NCBI GenBank assembly: GCA_964493245.1 | Contig: CAZBNB010000001.1 | Span: 116,488 to 180,487 of the forward strand | Direction of reading: 5' to 3' | Source of the DNA: CAZBNB01 sp964493245 | GTDB lineage: Bacteria > Pseudomonadota > Gammaproteobacteria > Legionellales > Legionellaceae | Length of the DNA: 64,000 nt | Shown here: positions 18,286-27,253 of the stretch, piece by piece | Layout: every line of letters begins with the position of its first letter | Numbering within the stretch: the stretch's first letter is position 1 | Program-made: the position numbers and the translations under genes | Notes under the pieces: model-generated | The model's input: the letters and a program-made list of their open reading frames with translations, nothing else | Database searches by the model: none | Told to the model about the DNA's origin: nothing

Positions 18286-18403
18286 TGCAAGGCCTATTGT
18301 GTGATAGAAATGACAAGTATTTTAACAAGCTTATGAAAAAATGCGAGTAGGGAATACTTGATTACGTGAATGTATACTGAATTCCGTAATAAAATGATTT
18401 AAC

Positions 18404-19378
18404 TCAGCCTGCATATAAACTTTTTATAGCTGAAAATGAAGTGCATGCATGCTGCGCCAACGTTTTATTTTCAGCATCTTGATGCTTAAAAAAATGAGAT
18501 TTTAGCTGTGTGATGTGACTCGTTGTTTTGCTCATCACTTTTTCTGTACGTGTAAAATCAAATGGATCAGGTGTGATTTTTTTTAAAAAGCATGATTCGG
18601 TTGTTTTGGAGATATCAGATTCTTGCGAATATGATGCGTTGCGTTGACTATAGTATCCGAATTTTGTTGTTCCGGCTTTGGATCGAGTTGTATAGAAGTA
18701 TTCTGTTATTGAAAAGTTTATCGGCACTTCGTTGGTATAAGCATCGCAGTGTATTTGTATCTCGTTAAGTAAGTCTATCGATTCTTTTGTTGCCCACTTG
18801 ATATCAAATAGGCCATAAAAGAGCGTGGATACAATGGCTGAAAAACCCATGGACAGAATGATAGAAAATAAAATGGTAATCGGTAGCGGTGCACCGGTAG
18901 CGGCGAATGCTGTAAGACTAAGCATGACCCCGCCACAGATGGCCGCAGCAATCAAACACAAAAAAAGCCCCTGAAGTGGCTTCTCTAATTTTCGTAACTG
19001 TTCCAATCTTACTTTGTGTTCATCAAAAATATCCTTTGCTTGACAGATGTTTTGTATTATTTCCTCTAAATTATCTGCAGATATTGTTGATACGGATTCT
19101 AATTTAAATTTTTTAAGCAGTGTGGTGGACGAGTAGAACCAACGTAATATTTGAATAGACGCTTCCATTTCTTCAAGGAGCATGGCGTAATAATTCAAAG
19201 TAAAATAAGCGTTTTCTATTTCGCTGCGTTTTATTTTCTCTTCAGATGACAGCTTGTCTGGAGATGAAAAAGCAATATCTGGATTCTTTTTGACGGCCAG
19301 GATATTGGCATAAAGCTCTAATAGCTTGCTCTTTGTGGATAATTGATTGAGCGTTTTTCCTAGCTGTGAGTAAAACAT
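18404..19378 (-). CDS. hypothetical protein with a transmembrane hairpin
   Basis: No recognised family. The frame is open from an ATG at 19438, but the ATG at 19378 (start MFYSQLGKTLNQL) follows an AGAGG ribosome site and is preferred, giving 324 residues. The N-terminal ~135 residues are helical and charged (probable coiled coil). Two adjacent membrane segments follow (GLFLCLIAAAICGGVMLSL and ITILFSIILSMGFSAIVS), then a soluble C-terminal part of about 120 residues. Coiled coil plus hairpin is a common layout among host-targeted proteins of intracellular bacteria, but nothing here proves it. It stands alone between mutS and a repeat element. Confidence 0.75.
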   Translation of the reverse strand: MFYSQLGKTLNQLSTKSKLLELYANILAVKKNPDIAFSSPDKLSSEEKIKRSEIENAYFTLNYYAMLLEEMEASIQILRWFYSSTTLLKKFKLESVSTISADNLEEIIQNICQAKDIFDEHKVRLEQLRKLEKPLQGLFLCLIAAAICGGVMLSLTAFAATGAPLPITILFSIILSMGFSAIVSTLFYGLFDIKWATKESIDLLNEIQIHCDAYTNEVPINFSITEYFYTTRSKAGTTKFGYYSQRNASYSQESDISKTTESCFLKKITPDPFDFTRTEKVMSKTTSHITQLKSHFFKHQDAENKTLAQHACTSFSAIKSLYAG

Positions 19379-19491
19379 AGGCCCTCTATTTTGTGTTTTA
19401 TATGGCCACAATATACCAAAATCACTCATGAAGAGCAATATTTTTAACTTTTATTATCGTAACAGACCTCGAAATGCTGGTACTCATTTCT

Positions 19492-19616
19492 ACAGGACTT
19501 ACGCAAAACACCGAGGTCGAGGCGGATTTTATTTTTAATGAGGGAGTTTAGATAACTAAATGACCGAATTAAAAATAAAATCCAACGAAGAGATCGGTGT
19601 TTTGCGTAAGTCCTGT
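19492..19616. mobile_element. MITE-A copy 1 (palindromic miniature element)
   Basis: A 125-bp element with perfect 23-bp terminal inverted repeats that begin ACAGGACTTACGCAAAACAC. The interior is AT-rich and itself partly palindromic: a GGATTTTATTTTTAA-like block and its inverse flank a short core. There is no coding capacity. Further copies lie at 38385-38454 (internally deleted) and 53178-53300 (opposite orientation). The form suggests a non-autonomous element moved by a transposase elsewhere in the genome. Confidence 0.85.
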
Positions 19617-19864
19617 TCTAATGAGAAAAGAATGTTTGATGTTTAGCTTGTGCTCAGATTTAAACGATTTTGCTATGACCATTCGCTGGACAAATATTAA
19701 ACAATATCCTATACCTAAAGTGAAGACAGTTTGTTATCGAGCGGTGCGGCTACTGGCTGATTGGTCAGATGGAGTGTTGGCGCGCAAGCCCTGAGTGGTC
19801 TCTACCACCTTGGTATTCCGGAAGCGTCCGTTATATGATAAGGCCCGTGATCGATAACCCTGTC

Positions 19865-19881
19865 TTTTTTCGTAGGTCCTG
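19865..19881. repeat. possible solo terminal repeat of MITE-A
   Basis: TTTTTTCGTAGGTCCTG at 19865-19881 (17 bases) matches the right end of MITE-A copy 3 (53284-53300) at all but one or two positions. It lies just past the ABC permease stop codon. The stretch 19617-19864 between copy 1 and this end shows no gene I can support and may be the remains of a longer element. Confidence 0.4.
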
Positions 19882-19884
19882 TTT

Positions 19885-20676
19885 TTATGCGCGGATTCCC
19901 ACCCCTTTTTTTAACAACTGAAACGTCAATATACCTAGCCCAAGTGTTAAAACGATGATAGTAGCCAGTGCGGAATAAACATGCGGATAAGGTTGATCAA
20001 TCATCACAAAACGCAGTAAGTTGATCATATAGACAATCGGATTAAACAGCGCAATTTGGTGCCAAATGTGCGGTAACATATCGAGGGAATAGAAAATACC
20101 GCCTAAATACGTCAGTGGCGAAAGCACAAAAGTGGGCACCAGAAACACATCTTCAAAATTTCTAGCGATCATTCCGTTTAAAAACCCAGCTAATCCAAAT
20201 AAAGCTGAAAACAGGGCGATGAGTAGCAGCACGGCCGGCAGCTGTACCCAGTGCACATCAACAAAAAAAGAGGCCACTAACATCACCAATAAACCGACGA
20301 AAATGCCACGTAATACACTGCCTAACAGGTAACCCAATAATAAAACAGCCGGGTGCATAGGGCTTACTAATAATTCTTCGATACTATGTTGAAAGCGAGC
20401 GCTAAACAAAGACGATGCTGCATTCGCATACGCATTGGTAATCACCGCCAACATGACCAAGCCCGGGGTAATAAACAGCGTGTAAGAGACGTGTTGAATA
20501 TCGCCAATCCGATTACCAATGACTTTACCAAAAATTAAGAAATACAATAATGTGGTGATCACAGAAGGTAGAAAAACCTGTAAAGGGATACGAAACATAC
20601 GGTGCATTTCATGCGATACATGTGCACACAGAGCACGCCATTGTAGTTTCCAATCGAAATTCAATTTAGTTTTCAT
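19885..20676 (-). CDS. ABC-2 type transporter permease (YadH-like)
   Basis: Integral membrane half of an ABC exporter of the ABC-2 family. It has about six hydrophobic segments, including VFLPSVITTLLYFLIFGKVIG near the N-terminus and TIIVLTLGLGILTFQLL near the end, plus the family-typical stretch SPLTYLGGIFYSLDMLP. The ATG at 20676 is preferred over the TTG at 20682 and overlaps the ATPase stop by 11 bases, so the two subunits are translationally coupled. The substrate is unknown. YadGH-like systems move lipids, glycans or hydrophobic compounds. Export of the megasynthase product cannot be excluded, but the genes are 6 kb apart. Confidence 0.93.
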   Translation of the reverse strand: MKTKLNFDWKLQWRALCAHVSHEMHRMFRIPLQVFLPSVITTLLYFLIFGKVIGNRIGDIQHVSYTLFITPGLVMLAVITNAYANAASSLFSARFQHSIEELLVSPMHPAVLLLGYLLGSVLRGIFVGLLVMLVASFFVDVHWVQLPAVLLLIALFSALFGLAGFLNGMIARNFEDVFLVPTFVLSPLTYLGGIFYSLDMLPHIWHQIALFNPIVYMINLLRFVMIDQPYPHVYSALATIIVLTLGLGILTFQLLKKGVGIRA

Positions 20677-21601
20677 GATCAATTAAGTCCAGAAAAAGTT
20701 CTTCTAAGCGGTTAGTTTTATTGCGCATACTGTGTACCACAATGCCTTGCTTTTCAAATGCCTTAAAGAGATCATTCAATGAATATTGATTTTCTAAGCG
20801 CAATTCAAATAAATTCTCGTCTAACATCGTCGCTGAAAAAGGCGATATATCGGGTAACGCATGCATATTATTTTTTAAACTAAAGACAAAAGTTTGGTGA
20901 TGAATCGCTTGTAATAAACTTTTTACACTGGTGTTTTCAACAATTAAACCCTTATCAATAATCGCAATTTGATTACATAATTGTTCTGCTTCTTCCAGGT
21001 AATGTGTGGTTAGAATGATCGTGGTCCCAGCCTGATTAATTTCGCTTAAAAAACGCCATAAACTGCGTCGAATTTCAATGTCTACACCCGCTGTTGGCTC
21101 ATCTAAAATCAAAAGAGACGGGTTGTGCATCAGTGCTCTGGCAATCATCAGGCGGCGTTTCATACCACCAGAAAGATGCCTCACAGGGGTTTGATATTTT
21201 GGCCATAATCCCAATTGTTTTAACAGCGCGTGGGCTCTCGGCAGTGCTTCTTTGCGTAAGATGCCATAATATCCCGCTTGTACGATTAAGACTTGTTCGC
21301 AGGTTTCAAACACATTCATATTGATTTCTTGCGGAACAATACCTAACGAAAATTTCGCTTGTTCTGTTTGGTGATCCAGATCGTGACCGGCGATGAAAAT
21401 TTTCCCAGATGTTTTCTTTATCAAGGTGCTGATTAAACCAATGGTTGTGGATTTTCCAGCACCATTCGCGCCCAGCAAAGCAAAGAAATCGCCTTGTTGA
21501 ACGGTGAGATCAATACCTTTCAACGCCTCTACACCGTTGGCGTAGGTTTTTTTGAGCCGCTTTATTTCTAAAGCAGGTTGCTTTTTTTTAGGAGGGTTCA
21601 T
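20666..21601 (-). CDS. ABC transporter ATP-binding protein (YadG-like)
   Basis: Nucleotide-binding subunit pairing with the permease encoded next. Walker A is GANGAGKST, the Q-loop is VPQE, the signature is LSGGMKRR, Walker B is LLILDEPTAG and the switch His is in TTHYLEEAEQ. A C-terminal domain of about 80 residues follows, as in YadG/DrrA-type proteins. The frame is open from a GTG at 21625, but the ATG at 21601 is preceded by AAAGGCG and is a better start (311 residues). It overlaps the upstream 5'-nucleotidase gene by 14 bases, placing both in one unit with acs. Confidence 0.95.
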   Translation of the reverse strand: MNPPKKKQPALEIKRLKKTYANGVEALKGIDLTVQQGDFFALLGANGAGKSTTIGLISTLIKKTSGKIFIAGHDLDHQTEQAKFSLGIVPQEINMNVFETCEQVLIVQAGYYGILRKEALPRAHALLKQLGLWPKYQTPVRHLSGGMKRRLMIARALMHNPSLLILDEPTAGVDIEIRRSLWRFLSEINQAGTTIILTTHYLEEAEQLCNQIAIIDKGLIVENTSVKSLLQAIHHQTFVFSLKNNMHALPDISPFSATMLDENLFELRLENQYSLNDLFKAFEKQGIVVHSMRNKTNRLEELFLDLIDHEN

Positions 21602-22961
21602 GGGGTAAACGCCTTTTGTATGCACGAAAATAAGTAAAAGGAGAATGTTCTAACAAGTCAGCTATTTTTTCCATATAAATACAAGCATAGCGTTCGACTT
21701 GGTATGCAAAATAGCTTTCTTCAGCACCGGCACGAAAAATGCGTCCCCAGGTGGGATTAAAGAAGGTACTTTCTTCTTTTAACAGCTCGGTTAGTTTGGT
21801 ATCGATGGCGACAATGTCTGCGTGTAGCGTTTGCAGTACGTTGTTTTCGCTTTTAGCATGTGTTGTGTCAGCATCGGTTTGTAATTCAACGTATTTTTGC
21901 TCATGTTCCATTTTGATTTGCATCAGTTCGGCAATTTTTCTCTCAATCGGTAACGCCTTGGTTTGAGCATCAATTTCGCGCCCCAATTCTTCTACAATCA
22001 AGGCAGTTCGCCAATTACAATCTTTTTTCAGTCGAACAATGTCACCATAAATATGATCACCAATATATAAAATTTCATCGCCATTGAGTCCCAAATCATC
22101 CGTAAACTTTTTGGCATTACCACCTTGATAAATGCCGGGCGTGATAGGTCCATTGAGATTGAGCATGGTGCCATCTTGAGGTGATATTTTTAGAAATTTG
22201 AGATTATCGTAAAAAAAGCGCGGCTTATTGGAGAGCGTGATGACATACGCAAATAAATCTTGCCATGTTTGGCCCGCAGGCATAAAGGGTGTAATCGCAT
22301 AGTCTAATAAGGTTTTCGTGTATGAAAACTCAGAATTAGTCAAAATAAACAATGCTTTGCCATGTTGTTTGAAACGCAATAAACCTTTGACTACATTGGG
22401 CTCGCGAATCACATATTCATCCAAGTGTTGGCTGATATGATACTTTAAATCACCTTGAGCGTGCACCTTATCAACGGCGTATAAAATATCAAATGCGATG
22501 GTTTCATAAGAGGGCAGGGTGCCGGGATTTTGATCTTTAAAATCCACTAGTTGGCCAAACAAAACACAGAATGCGATAGAAAAAGAAGTATCAATAGCGA
22601 TGTAATTGGCATCGTTCAAATCAACGTAGGTACTGCGATAAATATTTTTTTGATCTTGAAAGTCGATGGGTTGTGTCCCGTGATAACTTTGGCGAATAGA
22701 AGCATAACGGCTCAGCTTTAAAATGTTGCCATGCTTGCTGTCGACGACGGAGCCACGAATCGCATGATCATAATGAAACGTCAATGTTTGAATGGCTTCA
22801 GGATAATGTTTGTTGAGAATTAGATAATTTAATACAAATTGATAGACTAAGCTTTCAAAACGCTCACTTTGGTAGCGAATCAACGTGTGATCCATATCGA
22901 GACCAATGTGTTTTATTTTTTTCAAATTTAATATGCGGTTTACAAAAACATTTCCATTCAT
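21588..22961 (-). CDS. HAD-superfamily cN-II-like 5'-nucleotidase
   Basis: A 457-residue protein of the HAD-IG/cytosolic 5'-nucleotidase II family, which dephosphorylates purine nucleoside monophosphates such as IMP and GMP. HAD motif I is GLDMDHTLI (Asp22 nucleophile, Asp24). Motif II is probably LFILTNSEF, and the late aspartates of motif IV appear in EILYIGDHIYGD. A long helical, charged insert lies near residues 335-400. Related proteins are known from Legionella and eukaryotes, which supports the suggested relationship. The 3' end overlaps the ABC ATPase gene and the start overlaps the acs stop by 4 bases. Confidence 0.88.
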   Translation of the reverse strand: MNGNVFVNRILNLKKIKHIGLDMDHTLIRYQSERFESLVYQFVLNYLILNKHYPEAIQTLTFHYDHAIRGSVVDSKHGNILKLSRYASIRQSYHGTQPIDFQDQKNIYRSTYVDLNDANYIAIDTSFSIAFCVLFGQLVDFKDQNPGTLPSYETIAFDILYAVDKVHAQGDLKYHISQHLDEYVIREPNVVKGLLRFKQHGKALFILTNSEFSYTKTLLDYAITPFMPAGQTWQDLFAYVITLSNKPRFFYDNLKFLKISPQDGTMLNLNGPITPGIYQGGNAKKFTDDLGLNGDEILYIGDHIYGDIVRLKKDCNWRTALIVEELGREIDAQTKALPIERKIAELMQIKMEHEQKYVELQTDADTTHAKSENNVLQTLHADIVAIDTKLTELLKEESTFFNPTWGRIFRAGAEESYFAYQVERYACIYMEKIADLLEHSPFTYFRAYKRRLPHEPS

Positions 22962-24835
22962 ACTGTTTCCTTGATGAGAGCGTCAATACTTTCTGGATTA
23001 GACAGTGTTGACGTATCGCCTAATTTATCCCACTGATGGTTGGCAATTTGCCGCAACAAGCGTCGCATGATTTTTCCCGAGCGGGTTTTAGGGAGCGCGC
23101 TTGCCCATTGTATAATACTGGGTGCTGCAAAGGGCCCCAGTACTTGACGGACGTGTTGTATCAGTTCTGCTTTGCGTGTTTCTGATGCGATGATATCAGC
23201 GCTCAAGGTAACAAACGCATAAATCTTTTCACCACGAATGTCATCGGGAACACCAACCACACCTGCTTCAGCAACATAACCTGATGAAATTAAAGCACTT
23301 TCCACCTCTTCTGTTCCAATACGATGCCCAGATACTTTCAAGACATCATCGGTACGCCCAGTGACCCAGTATAAGCCCTCTGCATCACAATAGGCGGTGT
23401 CACCGGCCAGATAGGAGCCTGGAATGGGTTTAAGATAACTGTCAATAAAGCGCTGGTGATCCCCATAAATACTTTGCATCAGTCCTGGCCAGGGTGTTTG
23501 AATAATCAATTGCCCTGGTTTGCCAGGTGGCGTTGGTTTACCACATTCATCAACAATCATCGGTTCAATCCCTGGCAAAGGTTCACCTATCGATCCGGGG
23601 GCGTGTGCTGTGATACCTGGTAAGGGTGTCAGCAGAATACCACCGGTTTCAGTTTGCCACCAGGTATTTACGATACCACATCGTTCGTTGCCAATGACAT
23701 CGTGAAACCAAGACCAGACATCGGGATTGAGTGGTTCGCCAACGGAGCCCAATAACTTTAAGCTGGCTCTCGATGTCGAGGAGACCCATGTGTCGCCCTC
23801 TCGACGCAAAGCACGTAGTGCAGTGGGGGAGGTATAAAAGTGGGTCACCTGGTGTTTGTCAATGATTTCCCAATAACGTGAGAAGGTCGGATAATTAGGT
23901 ACACCATCAAAGACGACGCTGGTCACGCCGGATGCCAGTGGGCCATAAACAAGATAAGAGTGCCCTGTGATCCAGCCAATATCAGCCGTACACCAATAGA
24001 CATCTTTATCTGCAACTTGAAACACGGTTTGAAACGTTGTAGTCGCGTAGACTAAATAGCCACCGGTGCTGTGTAAAACGCCTTTGGGTTTACCGGTTGA
24101 GCCTGAGGTATATAAGATAAACAAGGGGTCGGTCGCTAACATGGGCTCGATGGGACAGTCGTCTGTGACTGTTTTGATTCGGGCATGATAATCTTTATCA
24201 CGCGGTTCATGCCAAGCGATGTCTTGTTGGGTATTTTTAACAACCAATACATGCTCAACATCCGGACAGCTTTTGAGTGCCTCATCTGCTTGTTCTTTCA
24301 GTAAAATCGTTTTGTTACCACGCACACTGGCATCGGCAGTGATAAGGACGCGACAACCTGCGTCTAAGATACGGGTTTTAAGTGCCTCTGCAGAAAAACC
24401 AGCAAATACCACCGAATGAATGGCGCCCAATCTGGCACAGGCCAGCATCGCAAAAATAGCTTCGGGCATCATAGGCAAATACAAGCAGACTCTATCGCCT
24501 TTCTGAACGCCCAGTGTTTTTAATACATTAGCAAATCGACAAACGTGTTGGTGCAATTGTCTATAAGTAAATTGTTGGGTGTGTTCTGGCTCGTTACCTT
24601 CAAAGATAAGTGCGATTTGATCGCGGCGGGCAGCTAAGTGTCGGTCAACACAATTGTAGCAAGCATTGAGTGTACCATCGATAAACCAGCGTATATCGTG
24701 TGTGTTGAAGTCGCCTTGTAAGACTTGAGACCAGGGTGAGAGCCAAGAAATTTTTTCACGTGCTTGTTGAGCCCAAAAAGTGGCTGGGTCTGCGGATGCT
24801 TGTTGCGCTAGTTTTTGGTAGGTTGCAATATCCAT
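22958..24835 (-). CDS. acs: acetyl-CoA synthetase
   Basis: AMP-forming synthetase converting acetate, ATP and CoA to acetyl-CoA. Core motifs: YTSGSTGKPKG (ATP loop), YWCTADIGWITGHSY, TWWQTETGG and the C-terminal PKTRSGKIMRR with the catalytic lysine that acetylation usually controls. The double Trp in TWWQTETGG favours acetate over propionate, since that Trp closes the acyl pocket in Acs. At 625 residues it is slightly short for Acs (about 650). It begins a four-gene unit (acs, 5'-nucleotidase, ABC ATPase, ABC permease) with overlapping ends. Proximity to the methylcitrate genes at 27-31 kb leaves open some use of propionate. Confidence 0.93.
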   Translation of the reverse strand: MDIATYQKLAQQASADPATFWAQQAREKISWLSPWSQVLQGDFNTHDIRWFIDGTLNACYNCVDRHLAARRDQIALIFEGNEPEHTQQFTYRQLHQHVCRFANVLKTLGVQKGDRVCLYLPMMPEAIFAMLACARLGAIHSVVFAGFSAEALKTRILDAGCRVLITADASVRGNKTILLKEQADEALKSCPDVEHVLVVKNTQQDIAWHEPRDKDYHARIKTVTDDCPIEPMLATDPLFILYTSGSTGKPKGVLHSTGGYLVYATTTFQTVFQVADKDVYWCTADIGWITGHSYLVYGPLASGVTSVVFDGVPNYPTFSRYWEIIDKHQVTHFYTSPTALRALRREGDTWVSSTSRASLKLLGSVGEPLNPDVWSWFHDVIGNERCGIVNTWWQTETGGILLTPLPGITAHAPGSIGEPLPGIEPMIVDECGKPTPPGKPGQLIIQTPWPGLMQSIYGDHQRFIDSYLKPIPGSYLAGDTAYCDAEGLYWVTGRTDDVLKVSGHRIGTEEVESALISSGYVAEAGVVGVPDDIRGEKIYAFVTLSADIIASETRKAELIQHVRQVLGPFAAPSIIQWASALPKTRSGKIMRRLLRQIANHQWDKLGDTSTLSNPESIDALIKETV

Positions 24836-24949
24836 GCCGGCTTTCCTTGCGGCGAAAAACCATCATCATAATGGATATTGCTTGAAAATGTAACTGTTTG
24901 TGAGTATAGAAAAATGGTCGTCATGATTCACGCCTGCGCATGTTTAATC

Positions 24950-25723
24950 TTAAGCTTTAATAGCCTCAAGCTCGCTTGTTGTAACAGTGGCTTCATTTGC
25001 TTCATGGACATTTTTCTTAACAAACAAAGAGCTTAAAAAATTGCCGATAGAGTGCACTTTGTTGTTATGAGGAATGATAGGCTCTTTCTTACCAAAAGGT
25101 ACAACTACTAGGTTAGAGTTACAAGTAATATTGTCTTCATAGCCCAAAGGTCTTGTGTCTATGATATTAAAAGCAGCATGCGCCATATGCTTGAGTAAAT
25201 TTTTTGATACAGGATCGTTCTCGGGAGTAATATACCGAGTACGAAACGCAACAGCGATAGTTGCAGAAAGCACAATGGTGCTGGCGACAGCTATCGCAAT
25301 AAAACAAGGCAATACAAATGGGTTCCACAAGGCCGAAGTACAAGCAGCTATGATGGCAAGTCCAATAAATGCAGATAGTGCCGCCATTGATGCGTGAAAC
25401 AAAAACATGACAGGCATTCTGAGTAATGAGCTTTGTTGCGACATTAATTCGCGTAATCCTTTTGTTAAAAATACCCAGCCTGGCATCATAATGGGCAGTC
25501 CAATCAACGAAGCACCTGCTGTTAGTGTACTGGCGGTTCCAGCTGCAATCGCGACGGTTTGTACTAAAGTACCTGCGCCGCTACCATAAGCAACAGCAAA
25601 TCCCAGTCCACGAACGAAATGTTTACTATTATATATAGATGGAAAAGCGTTTTTCTCGTTTCGCTTTTTTTGCTCTTCATCTGGTTTTAATATGTTTTTT
25701 ATCTGTGTGTAAATATCTGGCAT
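24950..25723 (-). CDS. hypothetical membrane protein
   Basis: No recognised family. The frame is open from 25783, but the ATG at 25723 (start MPDIYTQIKNILK) follows an AGAG stretch and gives a more natural 257-residue protein. A charged N-terminal segment of about 35 residues is followed by four hydrophobic segments rich in Ala and Gly between roughly residues 45 and 170 (for example FLFHASMAALSAFIGLAIIAA and VASTIVLSATIAVAF), then a soluble C-terminal domain of about 80 residues ending in an acidic, Thr/Ser-rich tail. It is monocistronic and divergent from the gene at 25860. Function is unknown. Confidence 0.7.
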   Translation of the reverse strand: MPDIYTQIKNILKPDEEQKKRNEKNAFPSIYNSKHFVRGLGFAVAYGSGAGTLVQTVAIAAGTASTLTAGASLIGLPIMMPGWVFLTKGLRELMSQQSSLLRMPVMFLFHASMAALSAFIGLAIIAACTSALWNPFVLPCFIAIAVASTIVLSATIAVAFRTRYITPENDPVSKNLLKHMAHAAFNIIDTRPLGYEDNITCNSNLVVVPFGKKEPIIPHNNKVHSIGNFLSSLFVKKNVHEANEATVTTSELEAIKA

Positions 25724-25859
25724 TTGTTTTTCTCTGAGGTGATTTTGGCTTGTTATTATACTTTTTTGATAAATAAGAGTCAAATTGTTTTGTATTATTT
25801 GAGGCTTAGGACTTATTTGTAATCTATAATTATACTAATTGTATTTTTTTGGTGCATTT

Positions 25860-26399
25860 ATGAGTATGCCCAGTGACCGTTATGAGCTTGATTTCAAAAA
25901 ACATGTTTATACTGCATTGACAGAGACGCTCTATTTAATAAAAGGCATCAAGGCTCCGTTAGATTTCATCGATAATGTCAGTGGTTTTTACGATTTAATC
26001 AAGCAGAATCAAATGTCGAAAAACGAAACGAGTTTTATTTTAGACACCAGTATTTTGCAGGCGATTATAGCGGTTATGCAAAGCTATGCTGAAAACAGTG
26101 CACCCAAATGCTTGAGCTATATGAGTATGTTTAATTTAAAAATGCGCGCTCACAATCAACATGGTGTTTTAGCTGAACAAGTGCTGTATCAATGCAAAAA
26201 AGCACTGCTTTTATTGAATCAGAAAATGCCACACCAAACGCATATTCAGGATGTGGTGACTTTATTAGAATCAGTTTCCAAACAACATTGTCATGAGCAA
26301 GATGATTTTCCTGAAATTGTGAGCGCTATTGCCGCTGTCACACGAACATTGAAAAATTGGAATTTTAAAGACAATGAAATAGATCCACAATTCAAATAA
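25860..26399 (+). CDS. hypothetical helical protein
   Basis: 179 residues from the ATG at 25860; the frame is open from a TTG at 25839, but the ATG is the more likely start. The chain looks entirely alpha-helical and soluble, without signal peptide, membrane segment or recognised domain. It contains scattered Cys and His residues (KCLSYMSMF, KQHCHEQDD). It is divergent from the membrane protein at 24950-25723, with 136 bases between the preferred starts, and lies 68 bases upstream of the phzF-prp operon in the same direction. It could be co-transcribed with that operon, but there is no functional clue. Confidence 0.65.
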   Translation: MSMPSDRYELDFKKHVYTALTETLYLIKGIKAPLDFIDNVSGFYDLIKQNQMSKNETSFILDTSILQAIIAVMQSYAENSAPKCLSYMSMFNLKMRAHNQHGVLAEQVLYQCKKALLLLNQKMPHQTHIQDVVTLLESVSKQHCHEQDDFPEIVSAIAAVTRTLKNWNFKDNEIDPQFK

Positions 26400-26467
26400 A
26401 CCTTCTTGATATTTCAGTTGGCTATCGTTAACCTTCTGCCCATGTGGAATCGCAGTTAGAGGGCGGG

Positions 26468-27253
26468 ATGCAACGAATTGAAATTTTTCAAATTGATGCC
26501 TTTACTGACAAAATGTTTCATGGAAATCCAGCGGCGATTTGTTGGTTAGATGAATGGTTAAATGATGAATTGTTGCAAGCTATTGCGATAGAAAATAATT
26601 TATCCGAAACTGCTTTTGTGATTGAGCAACCCAAGGGATTTGCCATTCGTTGGTTTACGCCCAAAGGTGAGTTACGTCTCTGTGGTCATTCAACGTTAGC
26701 GGCTGGTTTTTTGGTCTTTGAACTGGGAAAAACAGGCGGTGAAATTGCCCATTTTTCTAGTTTAGGAGGGGATTTCAGTATTCGCAGAAAGCAGCATCGA
26801 TTGACCATGAACTTCCCGCGATTTCCCTTGCATTCGATTGTACCCCCTGCTTTTTTATCGACAGTCATAAACAAGTCACCCGTATCTGTATTTGAGAGTG
26901 AGCTTGATTATTTGGTGTTGTTATCCAATGAAATTGATGTTCAAAATGCGCAAGTTGATCTAAAAGTGTTGCAGAAGCTACCCAGACGAGGATTGATTCT
27001 GACCTCACCTGGACATGAGACTGATTTTTATTCCCGTTGTTTTTATCCTAAATATAATATCCCAGAAGATCCGGTGACAGGCTCCGCCTATTGTTTATTA
27101 GCGCCTTTTTGGGCTGAGAAATTGAATAAGCAAATATTGCATGCTAAACAAGGCTCTACCCGTACGGGGGATGTTTTTTGTGAAGTATTTGATGACCACG
27201 TGCTCATTTCAGGGTATTGTAAATGGTATTCAAAAGGATATTTGGTGATTTGA
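26468..27253 (+). CDS. PhzF-family isomerase/epimerase
   Basis: A member of the PhzF/diaminopimelate-epimerase-fold family, whose members catalyse proton shifts on small acids. The ATG at 26468 is chosen because GAGG sits five bases upstream; this gives 261 residues, near family length. Family motifs: QIDAFTDKMFHGNPAAI at the N-terminus, NLSETAFV with the catalytic Glu, RWFTPKGELRLCGHSTLAA, and EDPVTGSAYC in the second lobe. The stop overlaps the prpB ATG (TGATG). Its place at the head of the methylcitrate operon suggests a role with small organic acids, but the substrate is unknown. Confidence 0.88.
   Translation: MQRIEIFQIDAFTDKMFHGNPAAICWLDEWLNDELLQAIAIENNLSETAFVIEQPKGFAIRWFTPKGELRLCGHSTLAAGFLVFELGKTGGEIAHFSSLGGDFSIRRKQHRLTMNFPRFPLHSIVPPAFLSTVINKSPVSVFESELDYLVLLSNEIDVQNAQVDLKVLQKLPRRGLILTSPGHETDFYSRCFYPKYNIPEDPVTGSAYCLLAPFWAEKLNKQILHAKQGSTRTGDVFCEVFDDHVLISGYCKWYSKGYLVI

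Noticed and set aside
19597..19794. 65-codon frame after MITE-A copy 1
   Set aside because: No family, no clear ribosome site, begins inside the element; probably chance.
22958..24835. Propionyl-CoA synthetase (prpE) instead of acs
   Set aside because: The TWWQTETGG motif with double Trp is the acetate-type pocket; the prp operon nearby is on the other strand.
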